Assembly (NCBI RefSeq): GCF_002811925.1
Contig: NZ_NPDS01000007.1
Location: 62,001-126,000, forward strand
DNA length: 64,000 bases
Direction of reading: 5' to 3'
Origin: Leptospira barantonii
GTDB taxonomy: Bacteria; Spirochaetota; Leptospiria; Leptospirales; Leptospiraceae
In this document: positions 16,823 to 31,623 of the stretch, in pieces
Layout of the letters: the number at the start of each line of letters is the position of its first letter
Position numbering within the stretch: position 1 is the stretch's first letter
The notes under the pieces: model-generated
The model's database searches: none
What the model was told of the DNA's origin: nothing
What the model saw: only the letters and a program-made list of their open reading frames with translations
Translations under genes and position numbers: made by a program

Positions 16823-16824
<2 letters not shown>
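14884..16824 (-). CDS. Polytopic membrane protein, GT-C glycosyltransferase-like
   Basis: 646-residue membrane protein with about ten to twelve hydrophobic helices. After the first helix there is a loop with [16 protein letters not shown], an acidic motif of the kind found in the first periplasmic loop of GT-C (family 39/83-like) glycosyltransferases that use polyprenyl-phosphate sugars. The C-terminal 120 residues look soluble. Function is therefore likely sugar transfer to lipid, protein or polysaccharide at the periplasmic face; this is a fold-level guess. Its ATG (16824-16822) overlaps the likely ATG of the divergent plus-strand gene. Confidence 0.6.
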
Positions 16825-17941
<1,117 letters not shown>

Positions 17942-18052
17942 ATTTTAAGAACGATTCGATTCAATTCTCTTAACAATTGAGATTCTTTTTTGAAAAAGAC
18001 TTTGTCTTAGGATTCGATTCCTTGAAACTGTTTCCCGGGAACTCCGAACGAG

Positions 18053-19059
<1,007 letters not shown>

Positions 19060-19063
<4 letters not shown>

Positions 19064-20103
19064 TTCTCAGTCCGATACTCAAAAAACGTTTTCAAAAATT
19101 CAGAGCCAACAAAAGGGCCTGGTATTCCTTAAATATATTATTGATTTCTTATGTAATTTCCCTATTCGCTCCTTTGATCGCGACCAATCAACCTTTGATC
19201 GTAAGTTACCAGGGCAAATGGAAACTTCCCATATTTTCGTTTTATCCGGAGGCCGAGTTCGGAGGGGAGAATCTAACTCCTCCAAATTACAAAAAATTAG
19301 CGCAGAGAGAAGACTTTGTCTCCGGTTCCAATTGGATTCTTTTCGCTCCGGTTCCGTACGGATACAACGAGGACAATCTCGAAAGTTTGGAAGAAGGCGA
19401 AACCCCTCCTTCTTCCCCCAATCGAAGACATTGGCTGGGCACGGACGATCGAGGTCGCGACGTTTTCACGAGGGTTTTTTACGCGTATCGAAACGCTCTG
19501 AGCTTCGGGCTTATATTAGTTTTTCTTGAATTAGCAATGGGAACCTTGATCGGAGGAGTTCAAGGTTATTTCGGGGGAAAGACGGATATTCTCATGCAGA
19601 GAATCATAGAAATTCTTTCCGCGATTCCGTTTTTATATTTGATCCTGATCGTGGGCGCCTTTTTCGGAAGAGGATTTACGGTTCTTTTGATCACATACGG
19701 CGCTTTGAGTTGGATCGGAATTTCGTATTATATGCGCGGAGAATTCTACAAACTCAAACAACTTACCTACGTCGATTCCGCAAAGGCCTTAGGAGTAAGT
19801 TCGTTTCGAATCATGCTTCGTCATATTCTTCCCAACGCGATTACTCCGCTTGTTACATTCTTACCTTTTACCTTGATCGGATCGATTTCCATTCTAAGTG
19901 CGTTAGACTTTCTTGGTTACGGAATTCCCGCGCCGAATCCGTCTTGGGGAGAAATGATCGGACAAGGAAGAGAAAGACTCAGCGCATGGTGGTTGATCAC
20001 GTTTCCATCGAGTGCGTTGTTCTTAACGATTCTACTCAGTTCGTTTATCGGTGAAGGTTTGCGCGATTCCTTTGATTCCAGAGAAAAGGCGGTGTACGAA
20101 TGA
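19060..20103 (+). CDS. Peptide-type ABC transporter permease, YejE-like
   Basis: 347-residue second permease of the DppC family. The N-terminus ([38 protein letters not shown]) closely follows YejE. After a periplasmic stretch comes the core [16 protein letters not shown] motif of this subfamily, and the EAA loop [27 protein letters not shown]. The ATG 19060 is chosen because it overlaps the yejB-like stop and matches the family N-terminus; the frame opens 12 codons earlier. It overlaps the next ATPase gene by four bases (ATGA). Confidence 0.9.
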
Positions 20104-21095
20104 ATTCCACGCCCCTTCTTCAAGTTAAGAATTTTTCATTGGATCTTCATTCCGAAAGTAAATGGCTTCCCGTCTTACAGGAACTAAACTTCGAAATCAG
20201 AAAGGGTGAAATTCTTTCTTTGATCGGAGAATCGGGATGTGGTAAATCACTTACTTCCCTCGCGTTGACAAGATTGATTCCTTCGAACATATCCAAAGTA
20301 AAATCCGGCGAAATATTGTATCAAGGAAAGGATCTACTAAAACTTTCCTCCGAAGAATTGAGAAAAATCAGAGGAAAAGAAATCGCTTATATCTTTCAAG
20401 AACCGTTCGCGGCCCTGAATCCATTGTTGAAAATTCAGGAACAAATGATCGAAGCGTATTTGATGCACGTTTCTCAAAACCGCAAAGAGGCGATCGAAAA
20501 AGCGGAATATCTTCTTTCCTCGGTCGGAATTACGGATATTAAAGAAAGATTATATTCTTATCCGAATCAGATGAGCGGGGGAATTCTGCAAAGAATCAGC
20601 ATCGCGATGGCGTTGATGTGCGATCCGAGTCTTCTGATCGCGGACGAACCTACGAGCGCGATCGACGTAACGATTCAAGCTCAGTTGGTCGAACTTCTTT
20701 TGAATCTTCAAAAACAAAACGGAATGTCCATTCTTTTCATATCGCACGACTTCGGATTAGTGGGAACGATCGCGGATAGAATCGCGGTGATGTATGCGGG
20801 AAGAATCGCGGAACTCGGAGATACGGATTCGGTGATCGATTCGCCAAATCATCCTTATACGGAAGATTTACTTCGATCCATTCCTTCTCTCGCAAAAACC
20901 GTGGAGGACTTGCAACCGATTCACGGAATCGTGCCTTCTCCCGATCAATATCCGATCGGATGTCATTATTCGACTCGATGTAAATCCGTCTTCAATTCGT
21001 GCAAAGAAAACAAACCGGAATTGTTGACTATAAGATCCGAAGGAGAACCGCATCTTTCGGCTTGTTTCCTCGCAAAAAATCGGGATTCAATTTAA
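20100..21095 (+). CDS. ABC transporter ATP-binding protein (OppD/DppD-type)
   Basis: 331-residue ATPase subunit. Walker A GESGCGKS (about 43-50), Q-loop [12 protein letters not shown], signature [16 protein letters not shown], Walker [14 protein letters not shown] and switch histidine ISHDFG are all present. The signature reads SGGILQR where SGGxRQR is usual, a small variation. The C-terminal cysteine-rich part ([14 protein letters not shown]) is the OppD/F-type C-terminal domain, which can carry an Fe-S cluster. It pairs with the ATPase encoded six bases downstream to energise the two permeases; in E. coli the YejF protein is a single fusion of two such ATPases, here they are separate. Confidence 0.93.
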   Translation: MNSTPLLQVKNFSLDLHSESKWLPVLQELNFEIRKGEILSLIGESGCGKSLTSLALTRLIPSNISKVKSGEILYQGKDLLKLSSEELRKIRGKEIAYIFQEPFAALNPLLKIQEQMIEAYLMHVSQNRKEAIEKAEYLLSSVGITDIKERLYSYPNQMSGGILQRISIAMALMCDPSLLIADEPTSAIDVTIQAQLVELLLNLQKQNGMSILFISHDFGLVGTIADRIAVMYAGRIAELGDTDSVIDSPNHPYTEDLLRSIPSLAKTVEDLQPIHGIVPSPDQYPIGCHYSTRCKSVFNSCKENKPELLTIRSEGEPHLSACFLAKNRDSI

Positions 21096-21101
21096 TACGA
21101 C

Positions 21102-22058
<957 letters not shown>

Positions 22059-22060
22059 AA

Positions 22061-24103
<2,043 letters not shown>

Positions 24104-24125
24104 GGAAAACGTTTCAGGAGAAAAT

Positions 24126-24548
24126 ATGAAAGCGAAGTTATTCATCCGAATCGCATCGGTGTTGATGATCGTGTTCGTTGTAGGACATTCCACCGGACAT
24201 TTTACGAGATACAATACGGTCGATCCTCAGGCTCTGAATACGATCTCCGCTATGCAACAAACGAAAATTCCTATGGAAGGAGTCAATCGTTCTTACGATC
24301 AGTTTTATACCGGAATGAGCCTGAACCTAAGCATCGTTTTGATTTCTTTAGTTGCGCTTCTTTGGTTCTTATCCGATCTTTCCGAATCGAATCCGCGAGC
24401 CGCTTTAAAACTTTTGATTCCGGTATTCTTTTGTATTTCTTGTTTCGCGGTCACCGGTTTTATTTATTTTTTCATCGCTCCCGCCGCAATTTCTACGTTA
24501 GGCGCCCTTTCTATTATGATCGGTATTTTTCTTTTACGAAAGAATTAG
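24126..24548 (+). CDS. Small four-helix membrane protein
   Basis: 140-residue hydrophobic protein, about four membrane helices (near 8-24, 66-84, 95-113 and 119-136). A soluble loop after helix 1 has HSTGHFTRYNTVDP, a conserved-looking histidine motif. Function unknown. The ATG is chosen by a strong ribosome binding site, AGGAG at 24116-24120 five bases upstream; the frame itself opens earlier inside the AsmA gene. It closes the plus-strand run. Confidence 0.7.
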   Translation: MKAKLFIRIASVLMIVFVVGHSTGHFTRYNTVDPQALNTISAMQQTKIPMEGVNRSYDQFYTGMSLNLSIVLISLVALLWFLSDLSESNPRAALKLLIPVFFCISCFAVTGFIYFFIAPAAISTLGALSIMIGIFLLRKN

Positions 24549-24562
24549 TCGGGAAAAATCCG

Positions 24563-24576
24563 TCGTAGCTCCGACA
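24563..24576. repeat. GTCGTAG-CTCCGAC near-palindromic repeat
   Basis: GTCGTAGCTCCGAC, resembling the centre of the hairpin at 24693-24716 (GTCGTAGTTCCGAC) and the start of the window (CGGAGTTCCGAC at 1-12). Part of a repeat-rich convergent intergenic region. Confidence 0.5.
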
Positions 24577-24600
24577 ATTTTTCGTGAACTGATTTCGGTC

Positions 24601-24618
24601 CCACCCGCGTTAGGGTGG
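24601..24618. repeat. GC-rich hairpin in convergent intergenic region
   Basis: CCACCC-GCGTTA-GGGTGG, a perfect six-base-pair stem, followed by a G-rich run (GGCGGGGAGTGGTGGAGGG). It lacks a T tract, so it is not a standard terminator. Purpose unknown. Confidence 0.5.
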
Positions 24619-24683
24619 CGGGGAGTGGTGGAGGGAGAAAATTCCGAAATTCTCACATATCAGAAGAATCGAATATTCTCAAG

Positions 24684-24716
24684 AAAAAATTTCCGTTGTC
24701 GTAGTTCCGACAACGG
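24684..24716 (-). terminator. Rho-independent terminator of the MutS-like gene
   Basis: Perfect nine-base-pair stem CCGTTGTCG/CGACAACGG with a six-base loop at 24693-24716. On the minus strand it is followed by a T run (the A run at 24684-24689 on the plus strand). It lies 47 bases beyond the stop of the minus-strand MutS-like gene. Confidence 0.7.
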
Positions 24717-24762
24717 TTCTAAAAAGCCTTGTATCGATCCCGAACGCTGACCGCGCGGTTCT

Positions 24763-26601
24763 TCAGCTAAAATCCAAATCCATTCCTTCTTGGATTAGAA
24801 TTCTCAAAGCGTTGCTCGTTTCCACCAAACCCTCGCGGATCTTATAATCGAAGTGCATGGTTCCGTTTAAAACTTCCTCTTGAAAATGTTTCAGAATCAC
24901 TCCGGGAACTTTTGCAAGTTCGAGATCATGGCTCGTCACCAAGCCGATCGCACGATTCTTCTTGAGCTCTTTTAAAATCCCTTTGCATGCAAGAGAACGT
25001 TCTCGTGTATTCGTTCCTTTTAAAATCTCATCGAGTAAAACAAGATGTGGTAGATCCGGATTCTTGATTTTTTGAACGATTTCGGAAAGCCTTCTCACTT
25101 CCGCATAAAAGAAAGAAATCCCCTCTTCTAAGTTGTCCTCGTTCCTCATACTCGTATGAACTTTTAGAACCGGTAAGGAAAAACCGGACGCAGGCGCCGG
25201 ACCACCGGCCAAAGAAAGAATAGAAGCGACTCCGATGGTTCTTAAATACGTCGTCTTACCGGACATGTTCGAACCGGTAATCAATACGACATCGCTTTCT
25301 TCAATCCGATCCAAAGGGTTAGAGATTCTGGATTCGGTTGAAATTAAAGGATGAAAAATATCTTTTCCGGAAACTCCGTTCTTGGAATTTTCGGGAAGAA
25401 TTTCCGGAAAACAATATTCGGGGAACATCCACTTCAAATTCGCAAAAGAAAACAAGGAATCGAAAATCGTCAGATCCTCGATCGATTTTTCCAAAAGAAC
25501 GGAATGTTTTTCTCTCCACTTGGAAATTCTTTGTAAGATCCAAAGATCGTAAAGAAACAGATTGTTTAAGATCAAATGTAAAAGCGGCGCTTCGGTTAAT
25601 GCGACACGCTTGAGAATCCGATCCAAATCCTGATAAGCGGATTTTAATTCTTCCTTGGAAGTGTCTTGTAAAAGAAATCCTCCGTCCTTTCCCTGAACGT
25701 TCAAACCCTTTAAGTATATTAGAATTTTTTGAAGTCCCCCGATGCTACCGGAAAGGGAATAGTATTGTCGAAAAATTTCCAATGAGCTGGAACGATACAA
25801 CCCGAAAAGAATCAAATTTAAAAATAGAACCGAGGCCGGAAACGGAAGACCCAAAAGAATATTCGCGGGTATAAACGCTAAAACGAGAATTGTGACGGGT
25901 CTGTAAATTTTTTTCAACCAAGGATAACGATTCCAAAGTACGGAAGTGTCGTCGTTTTGAATCAGTTTCATCTCCGTTTTCGTTTTTAAAACGGAAGAAT
26001 CGCGATTTTCTCCGATATAAGAAGCAAGTCTTTGTATTTTAGGAATTGCTAATGTTTTTCCGGAAATCGAACGAACCACGGATTGACGGAAAAGCACATT
26101 CTCCCTTTTAAAATCCGATGAAAAATCCTCGTCTTTCGGGTCTATGAGCGAAATCAATTTTTGTTCGGCGTTCGACATAAACGTCGCATCCAACCAGGGA
26201 AACAATCCGTTGTCTCGAAACAGATCCAAATCTCTCGCCAAAGGGGAAATCGTTTCCATAGAAACGCGGGTTCCGAATTTTTTTCCGAATCCTTTGATTC
26301 CGATTCTCGCGGATTCCCTTTCCAAAACGAAAAGCCAAAGTCGAATTCTTTCTCTTGTTAAGACCGTCTTTTTATAACGTCCCACGAAAAAGAAAAAAAT
26401 CGAAAGAAGAATCAAAGACGGAAGATAAGAAAGCGCTTGGGAACGTAAGTAGTAAAAAACCGAAACCCAAAGTATGAATGCGGAAAAGAAAATAAGACGA
26501 AACAAGGAAAGTCTGGAAAGAAGAACTGAAATTCGATCGTGAAATCGTTTTAATTTCTCGGCTCTGTTCCGAAGCCGATCGATCCGAAGGGAGGAAGTCA
26601 T
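24763..26601 (-). CDS. Membrane-anchored MutS-like ATPase
   Basis: 612-residue MutS-related protein. The C-terminal third has the MutS ATPase domain: Walker [10 protein letters not shown] near residue 441-449, [25 protein letters not shown], Walker [13 protein letters not shown] and VTSHDLELA. There is no MutS mismatch-recognition domain I. Instead the N-terminus has hydrophobic pairs at about 34-52 and 59-74, and another at about 234-269, so the protein is probably membrane-associated. This architecture is known from a MutS-like group of unknown role and is unlikely to do mismatch repair. Its start overlaps a 78-residue gene by four bases (ATGA). A terminator follows its stop. Confidence 0.87.
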   Translation of the reverse strand: MTSSLRIDRLRNRAEKLKRFHDRISVLLSRLSLFRLIFFSAFILWVSVFYYLRSQALSYLPSLILLSIFFFFVGRYKKTVLTRERIRLWLFVLERESARIGIKGFGKKFGTRVSMETISPLARDLDLFRDNGLFPWLDATFMSNAEQKLISLIDPKDEDFSSDFKRENVLFRQSVVRSISGKTLAIPKIQRLASYIGENRDSSVLKTKTEMKLIQNDDTSVLWNRYPWLKKIYRPVTILVLAFIPANILLGLPFPASVLFLNLILFGLYRSSSLEIFRQYYSLSGSIGGLQKILIYLKGLNVQGKDGGFLLQDTSKEELKSAYQDLDRILKRVALTEAPLLHLILNNLFLYDLWILQRISKWREKHSVLLEKSIEDLTIFDSLFSFANLKWMFPEYCFPEILPENSKNGVSGKDIFHPLISTESRISNPLDRIEESDVVLITGSNMSGKTTYLRTIGVASILSLAGGPAPASGFSLPVLKVHTSMRNEDNLEEGISFFYAEVRRLSEIVQKIKNPDLPHLVLLDEILKGTNTRERSLACKGILKELKKNRAIGLVTSHDLELAKVPGVILKHFQEEVLNGTMHFDYKIREGLVETSNALRILIQEGMDLDFS

Positions 26602-26834
26602 CCTGCGAGGGAGTTTACATTTTCGTAGTGTTCGTTTTCGCGTTTATAAATCTCAAAATCCAACAAACGAACCAAGGATCCGAGATCAGGCATGACCCAG
26701 CGTGAAACCAATTTTCCGCGTTCCTTACCTTTGATTTTATCCACGTACACGTAACCGAACAGATCCGTGCCGTACTCGTACGCGACGAATCTTCCCGTTC
26801 TTTTACCCGTGTTGTTGATGAGCCGGATCTGCAT
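26598..26834 (-). CDS. Small conserved-looking protein coupled to MutS-like gene
   Basis: 78 residues, soluble, mixed charge ([23 protein letters not shown] at the start), no recognised family. ATGA overlap with the downstream MutS-like gene shows it is translated and coupled. The ATG at 26834 lacks a strong ribosome binding site. Confidence 0.6.
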   Translation of the reverse strand: MQIRLINNTGKRTGRFVAYEYGTDLFGYVYVDKIKGKERGKLVSRWVMPDLGSLVRLLDFEIYKRENEHYENVNSLAG

Positions 26835-27011
26835 TTTTTTGCAATTTTACCGTTTTGGGAAAATTCGTACAAGAAAAAAAATACTCAAGGATTTTCCAAT
26901 TTCTTCGATAGTAAGTTCAGGGAGTCAATTGCTTTCTCAAGGATGAGAACGGAGCAGGATTCCTAATAAACAGATCTCGAACCAAACCAGAAAGTCGCAT
27001 GGAGGCGCAAA

Positions 27012-27218
27012 ATGTTTTACCCAGAAATGGATCCGGACTTAAAAAGTTCCTTTCTTTCGATCGACAAAACCGTCGCAAACCTCGTAAACAACACGATTCT
27101 TCCTCAATCGGGCCTTAAAGCCGGCGCCCTTCTCAACCCCGAACAAATGAAAAAACTAAAAGAAATTCGCAAACGCAGATTTAGATCGAGCGAATGGAAG
27201 AATTTTCTGAAAGACTAA
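27012..27218 (+). CDS. Small hypothetical protein
   Basis: 68 residues, N-terminal acidic helix region then a strongly basic C-terminus ([22 protein letters not shown]). No family recognised; the basic tail could contact nucleic acid. A GGAGG sequence at about 27002 sits eight bases before the ATG, and a bidirectional terminator follows, both supporting a real gene. Confidence 0.6.
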   Translation: MFYPEMDPDLKSSFLSIDKTVANLVNNTILPQSGLKAGALLNPEQMKKLKEIRKRRFRSSEWKNFLKD

Positions 27219-27262
27219 ACCTCTCTTAAATTAAATCTTAAAAGAACATCCACGAATTTTTT

Positions 27263-27286
27263 GAATTCTTACTTTCAAAAGAATTC
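27263..27286. repeat. Inverted repeat before the terminator
   Basis: GAATTCTT and AAGAATTC arms, perfect eight base pairs around an eight-base loop. It lies between the 68-residue gene and the terminator at 27295 and may help end transcription or protect the RNA. Confidence 0.4.
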
Positions 27287-27294
27287 TTAGAAAT

Positions 27295-27325
27295 AAAAAA
27301 GCCTGCTAAATTAGCAGGCTTTTTC
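27295..27325. terminator. Bidirectional rho-independent terminator
   Basis: AGCCTGC and GCAGGCT form a strong stem (the palindrome extends to AGCCTGCTAA/TTAGCAGGCT), flanked by an A run on the left and a T run on the right, so it works in both directions. It separates the convergent 68-residue gene and the caspase-like gene. Confidence 0.88.
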
Positions 27326-27353
27326 GTTTAACTTGTTAAACAGAAATACGATT

Positions 27354-28976
27354 TCAGTATTTCGTTTTTGTGGAAGGCATCTTCACGTTGAGGATAACGT
27401 CCACTTTCGTTACATCCCCTTCTCTTACGTTGATCATCGAATTGTTGAGATTCAAATCCTCCGCAAAAGAAGCCTTAATTTCGTAATCACCCGGCTTGAG
27501 ATTCGTAAACCAGAAGTTTCCTTCGCTGTCCGTATTCAATTTCTGAATTCCGGTTACGCTGGAAATCGTCGGCATGAAGATCGGCTGATTGATCACGGGG
27601 TTATCCAAGGTTTTGTAAAAAACTTTTCCTTGAATCGCTCCGAATCCGCTCATAGAAACGTTGATCGGAAGTTCGTTCTTTTTGTTTGGAAGAACCGCAA
27701 ACGTTTCCTGAATTTCGGGATAATCGTCCGCCTTGATCGTAATCTTATGAACCCCGGCAGGAACCTTGCTCAATGTGATCGTGTAGATATTTCCCGGAAT
27801 CAACTGACCCTGTCTTTTCACCGCGCCCCAGAAATTGGAAGACGATGCACTAACCGAAGAAGTAAATTCTTGATCGTCGATATAAACTTTAACGTTCCGA
27901 TTTCCCTTTCTTTTCTTTTTGGCAAAGATAAGAATATCAGGAGGAAGATCCGAAAGTCCATAAGCTCGATCTTGAATGATCGTAGTTTTCAAAACAAGAT
28001 CCCCTCTTTCGTTCGTAGGAACGACCGGAGGTTCTTGAGGAGTCACAACGGGTTGAACTGGATCGGGTTTTACCGGATCGGGTTCAGGATCCACGGATGG
28101 AGCCGGAGGTTTCGGAGGATCTACCGGTTTCGGTGGTTCCGGATTTTTCTTACCGGATAAAAAGATTCCGGAAGCGTTTCCCGAAATTTGAGGAACCTGC
28201 TCATGCTGAAACTTCTTAGCCATCTGAACGGTTTCTTCTCTGGACTTGAAGAACGCTTCCAAAGCGGTTACTACGTTGTCCTTGTTTAAGTCGGCTGTGC
28301 TGAGCGCCTTACCGAAGTTATACGTAAAAATACCGTGATTGATACTGCCGCCGACTTCGATCGCGGTTTGGTTATCGTCCGCGGAAGAAATGATGGCTTT
28401 GTCTTGAAAGAAAAAATCTTCGGAATCCTGTTTAACGGTTCCGTCGCTTCCTTCAGGAATCGGAACGTCCGCAGAACCGCGAGTCGACTTTCCTTTCTTA
28501 GCGATACCGCCTGAAAAACAACAGTCAAAGATGAAAACCGTTTTAGGCGATTTTACTTTTTCCAAATACTTATTCAGTTCGTCGTCCGGAAGGTGAGGTC
28601 TATCATAACAAATGATCAGGTTTCTCATTCCATTCTTTGCTGAAGCGTCTCTCTGAAACGCACCGTGACCGGAAAAGTAAAGTAACACAGTATCGTTATC
28701 ACCCGCTTTTTTCGCTAAGGCTTTAATCTCTTTTTCTATGTTATCTTTTGTTACCTCTTTTCCGAGGACGATCTTGACTTCATCGAAGTTTCCGACTCTT
28801 CGAATTTCGTCGTTCAAATAAGTTGCGTCCGCTTCGCAAAGATTCAGTTCCGGAATTCCGGCTTTATTACCGGTATAATTGGAACCGAAGATAAGCCCGT
28901 ATCTCTTTTGTGCAAATGCATCTGTTGCAAAAAATAAAATCAAACAGACGCTGATTGCCGATAGTTTGGTTTTCAA
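27354..28976 (-). CDS. Exported caspase-like (C14) protease with Ig-like C-terminus
   Basis: 540-residue protein with signal peptide ([23 protein letters not shown]). Residues 25-270 form a caspase/metacaspase domain with the catalytic dyad H104 (YFSGHG) and C153 (FDCCFSGG). An EF-hand-type loop [12 protein letters not shown] lies at 229-240. A proline-rich linker (about 278-322) is followed by a PEGA-like beta domain (about 325-430) and a carboxypeptidase-regulatory/Cna-B-like domain (about 445-530, [34 protein letters not shown]). Likely a periplasmic or surface cysteine protease, possibly calcium-dependent. The start is TTG 28976 with a perfect AGGAGG six bases upstream. It stands alone between terminators. 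Confidence 0.87.
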   Translation of the reverse strand: MKTKLSAISVCLILFFATDAFAQKRYGLIFGSNYTGNKAGIPELNLCEADATYLNDEIRRVGNFDEVKIVLGKEVTKDNIEKEIKALAKKAGDNDTVLLYFSGHGAFQRDASAKNGMRNLIICYDRPHLPDDELNKYLEKVKSPKTVFIFDCCFSGGIAKKGKSTRGSADVPIPEGSDGTVKQDSEDFFFQDKAIISSADDNQTAIEVGGSINHGIFTYNFGKALSTADLNKDNVVTALEAFFKSREETVQMAKKFQHEQVPQISGNASGIFLSGKKNPEPPKPVDPPKPPAPSVDPEPDPVKPDPVQPVVTPQEPPVVPTNERGDLVLKTTIIQDRAYGLSDLPPDILIFAKKKRKGNRNVKVYIDDQEFTSSVSASSSNFWGAVKRQGQLIPGNIYTITLSKVPAGVHKITIKADDYPEIQETFAVLPNKKNELPINVSMSGFGAIQGKVFYKTLDNPVINQPIFMPTISSVTGIQKLNTDSEGNFWFTNLKPGDYEIKASFAEDLNLNNSMINVREGDVTKVDVILNVKMPSTKTKY

Positions 28977-28982
28977 ACCTGG

Positions 28983-28988
28983 CCTCCT
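28983..28988 (-). promoter_or_regulatory. Strong ribosome binding site for a TTG start
   Basis: Minus-strand AGGAGG, six bases before the TTG at 28976 of the caspase-like gene. No other start in this position gives a signal peptide, so this decides the start. Confidence 0.75.
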
Positions 28989-29151
28989 AGGATGATTCAG
29001 AATGGAATCAGGGTAACAAAAGAAATCCTTTTGTCATTATTTTTTTGTCGGAAGAATCGAGAGTTCAGAATTTAGGAAAGAATTTTCCGAAACTTTATTT
29101 GTCCGTGTTCTTGAGGAAACGGATACTATTTAGCGTTCGATCTTTAAAAAC

Positions 29152-29181
29152 AAAAAAGGCCTTCATAAGAAAGCCTTTTTA
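29152..29181 (-). terminator. Terminator of the OmpL1-like porin gene
   Basis: AAAAAAGGC and GCCTTTTT arms around a 12-base loop, just beyond the stop of the minus-strand porin gene, with the T run on the minus strand provided by the A run at 29152-29157. Confidence 0.75.
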
Positions 29182-29208
29182 TCAAAAAAATTTAGAATCA
29201 ATCTTAAA

Positions 29209-30105
29209 TCAGATTTCGTGTTTGTATCCAACTCGATATTGTGTTCCGCCCAATACAACCGGATAGGAAGGAGCGGGAGATAATCCTAAAATTCCGCCCG
29301 CAGATTGCGTGTGACCAGTTCCTAGTTTATAAGAAAAAAGTGTTTCCGCTTCCATATAGATAAAACCTTTTTCCGTGATTCTGGATTGAGCGCCTACGAT
29401 CCAGTTTGGAGCGACACCGGATACGGAGAATCTTACGTCTTCCCACATCGCAGGAGGATTGGTTCCGTCAGAAATCAACCCGGCAACCGCAGGACTCAAA
29501 GGCATTACCGCGTCATGGACAAGATTGGAAAGACTGGAACCGGACAAACTCCATCCACCTTTAAAATAATGAATCCCGCCTCCGATATAAAGTGCATTGT
29601 CTTCGGAAACGGAAACCTTCATTCCTATGTTGATCGGAATTTGAATCGCGTTATAATCCCAAACAATATCATAAAACTTGAATCCTAAAGCTTTCGCTTC
29701 CGTATCCCCGCCGAAATATTTTCTCGTATAGTTCGCGGCGATTCTCGCAAAATAATATTTACCGAATTCTTTTTCGTAACCGGCTGAAATGACGATCCCG
29801 GACATCGCTCCGTTCGCTTTTACATTGATCATTCCTGCGGTCGTATTCTCAAGAGTTTGCAAACGGTTTTCCGGAATAATCGCTCTTCTAGGAGCGACGC
29901 CCGCATTCGTGTTTCCACCGGTTCCATTGGCGGCGATATCGTAATAATTTGCCGAATCCAATCCGTCTTTCGTAATCGTTCCGCCCATTTGAGCGAGATC
30001 GAATTGAAGACCAAGACTACCGAACGCGTACGACTTTGCACCGATTGAATTCAGCGAAAGAAACGTGGAAGCGACAAAGATAATTGAGAGTACCTTACGA
30101 AACAT
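29209..30105 (-). CDS. ompL1: OmpL1-family outer-membrane porin
   Basis: 298-residue outer-membrane porin of the leptospiral OmpL1 family, recognised from memory of OmpL1: signal peptide ending in AKSYAF, then LGLQFDLAQMGGTITKDGLDSANYY, APRRAI, YEKEFGKYYFARIAANYTRK, IQIPINIGMKVSVSEDNALYIGGG and the final PSYPVVLGGTQYRVGYKHEI. OmpL1 is a trimeric transmembrane porin also described as an adhesin for host matrix proteins and plasminogen. This protein is somewhat shorter than the usual 320 residues and clearly diverged, so it could be the ortholog or a paralogue. GAGGT lies before the ATG, and a terminator follows the stop. It stands alone. Confidence 0.78.
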   Translation of the reverse strand: MFRKVLSIIFVASTFLSLNSIGAKSYAFGSLGLQFDLAQMGGTITKDGLDSANYYDIAANGTGGNTNAGVAPRRAIIPENRLQTLENTTAGMINVKANGAMSGIVISAGYEKEFGKYYFARIAANYTRKYFGGDTEAKALGFKFYDIVWDYNAIQIPINIGMKVSVSEDNALYIGGGIHYFKGGWSLSGSSLSNLVHDAVMPLSPAVAGLISDGTNPPAMWEDVRFSVSGVAPNWIVGAQSRITEKGFIYMEAETLFSYKLGTGHTQSAGGILGLSPAPSYPVVLGGTQYRVGYKHEI

Positions 30106-30514
30106 GATTAACCTCGATTTTCGATTTGGATGTTCGGAGTTTAAAGGTAAGTGATATTCACCGCTTTCTTAAAATTCCAAACTGAGTTGAAGATAAAGAA
30201 ATGAATCAGACATTGTCAAATCGGATTTAAGAAAACGAAAGTTTATTCGTTTCTTTAGAAAGAATTTTTATTATATTATAAAAACTTAATGTGTTATAAA
30301 TAACTTGCGTTCGGCAAAGAATCTCGTAATAAACGACTAATTACATTTTCGTTTATAAACTGATAAGACAAAAGAATGGAAAACAAAATTAGACTACGTG
30401 ATTTTATACTTTGAAAAGTTTGTGTTAAGCGCCGCTTCCAGATAAAATAAAAAACCCGGAAGACTTTCATCGGCCGGGTTCTTCATTCTGAAAAAATTTG
30501 AAAAAGTTTATCGA
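30106..30514. other. AT-rich intergenic region upstream of the porin gene
   Basis: About 409 bases. The right end holds the ilvC terminator. The rest is very AT-rich and should contain the porin promoter and a long untranslated leader, but I see no gene and no clear structured RNA in it. Confidence 0.6.
30445..30480 (-). terminator. Terminator of ilvC
   Basis: AACCCGG/CCGGGTT stem around a 14-base loop at 30453-30480, followed on the minus strand by a T-rich run (A run on the plus strand at 30448-30454). It lies 35 bases beyond the ilvC stop. Confidence 0.85.
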
Positions 30515-31606
<1,092 letters not shown>

Positions 31607-31623
31607 TTATGTAACATTTAGAA

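Noticed and set aside
24563..24716. CRISPR-like array
   Set aside because: The repeats are few, unequal and not evenly spaced, and no cas gene is in the window.
27333..28160. 275-residue plus-strand open frame opposite the caspase-like gene
   Set aside because: Arginine- and phenylalanine-rich composition with no domain; it lies wholly opposite a gene with catalytic motifs, a signal peptide and a strong ribosome binding site.
29045..29266. 73-residue plus-strand open frame
   Set aside because: Runs over the porin terminator and into the porin gene on the other strand; no ribosome binding site.
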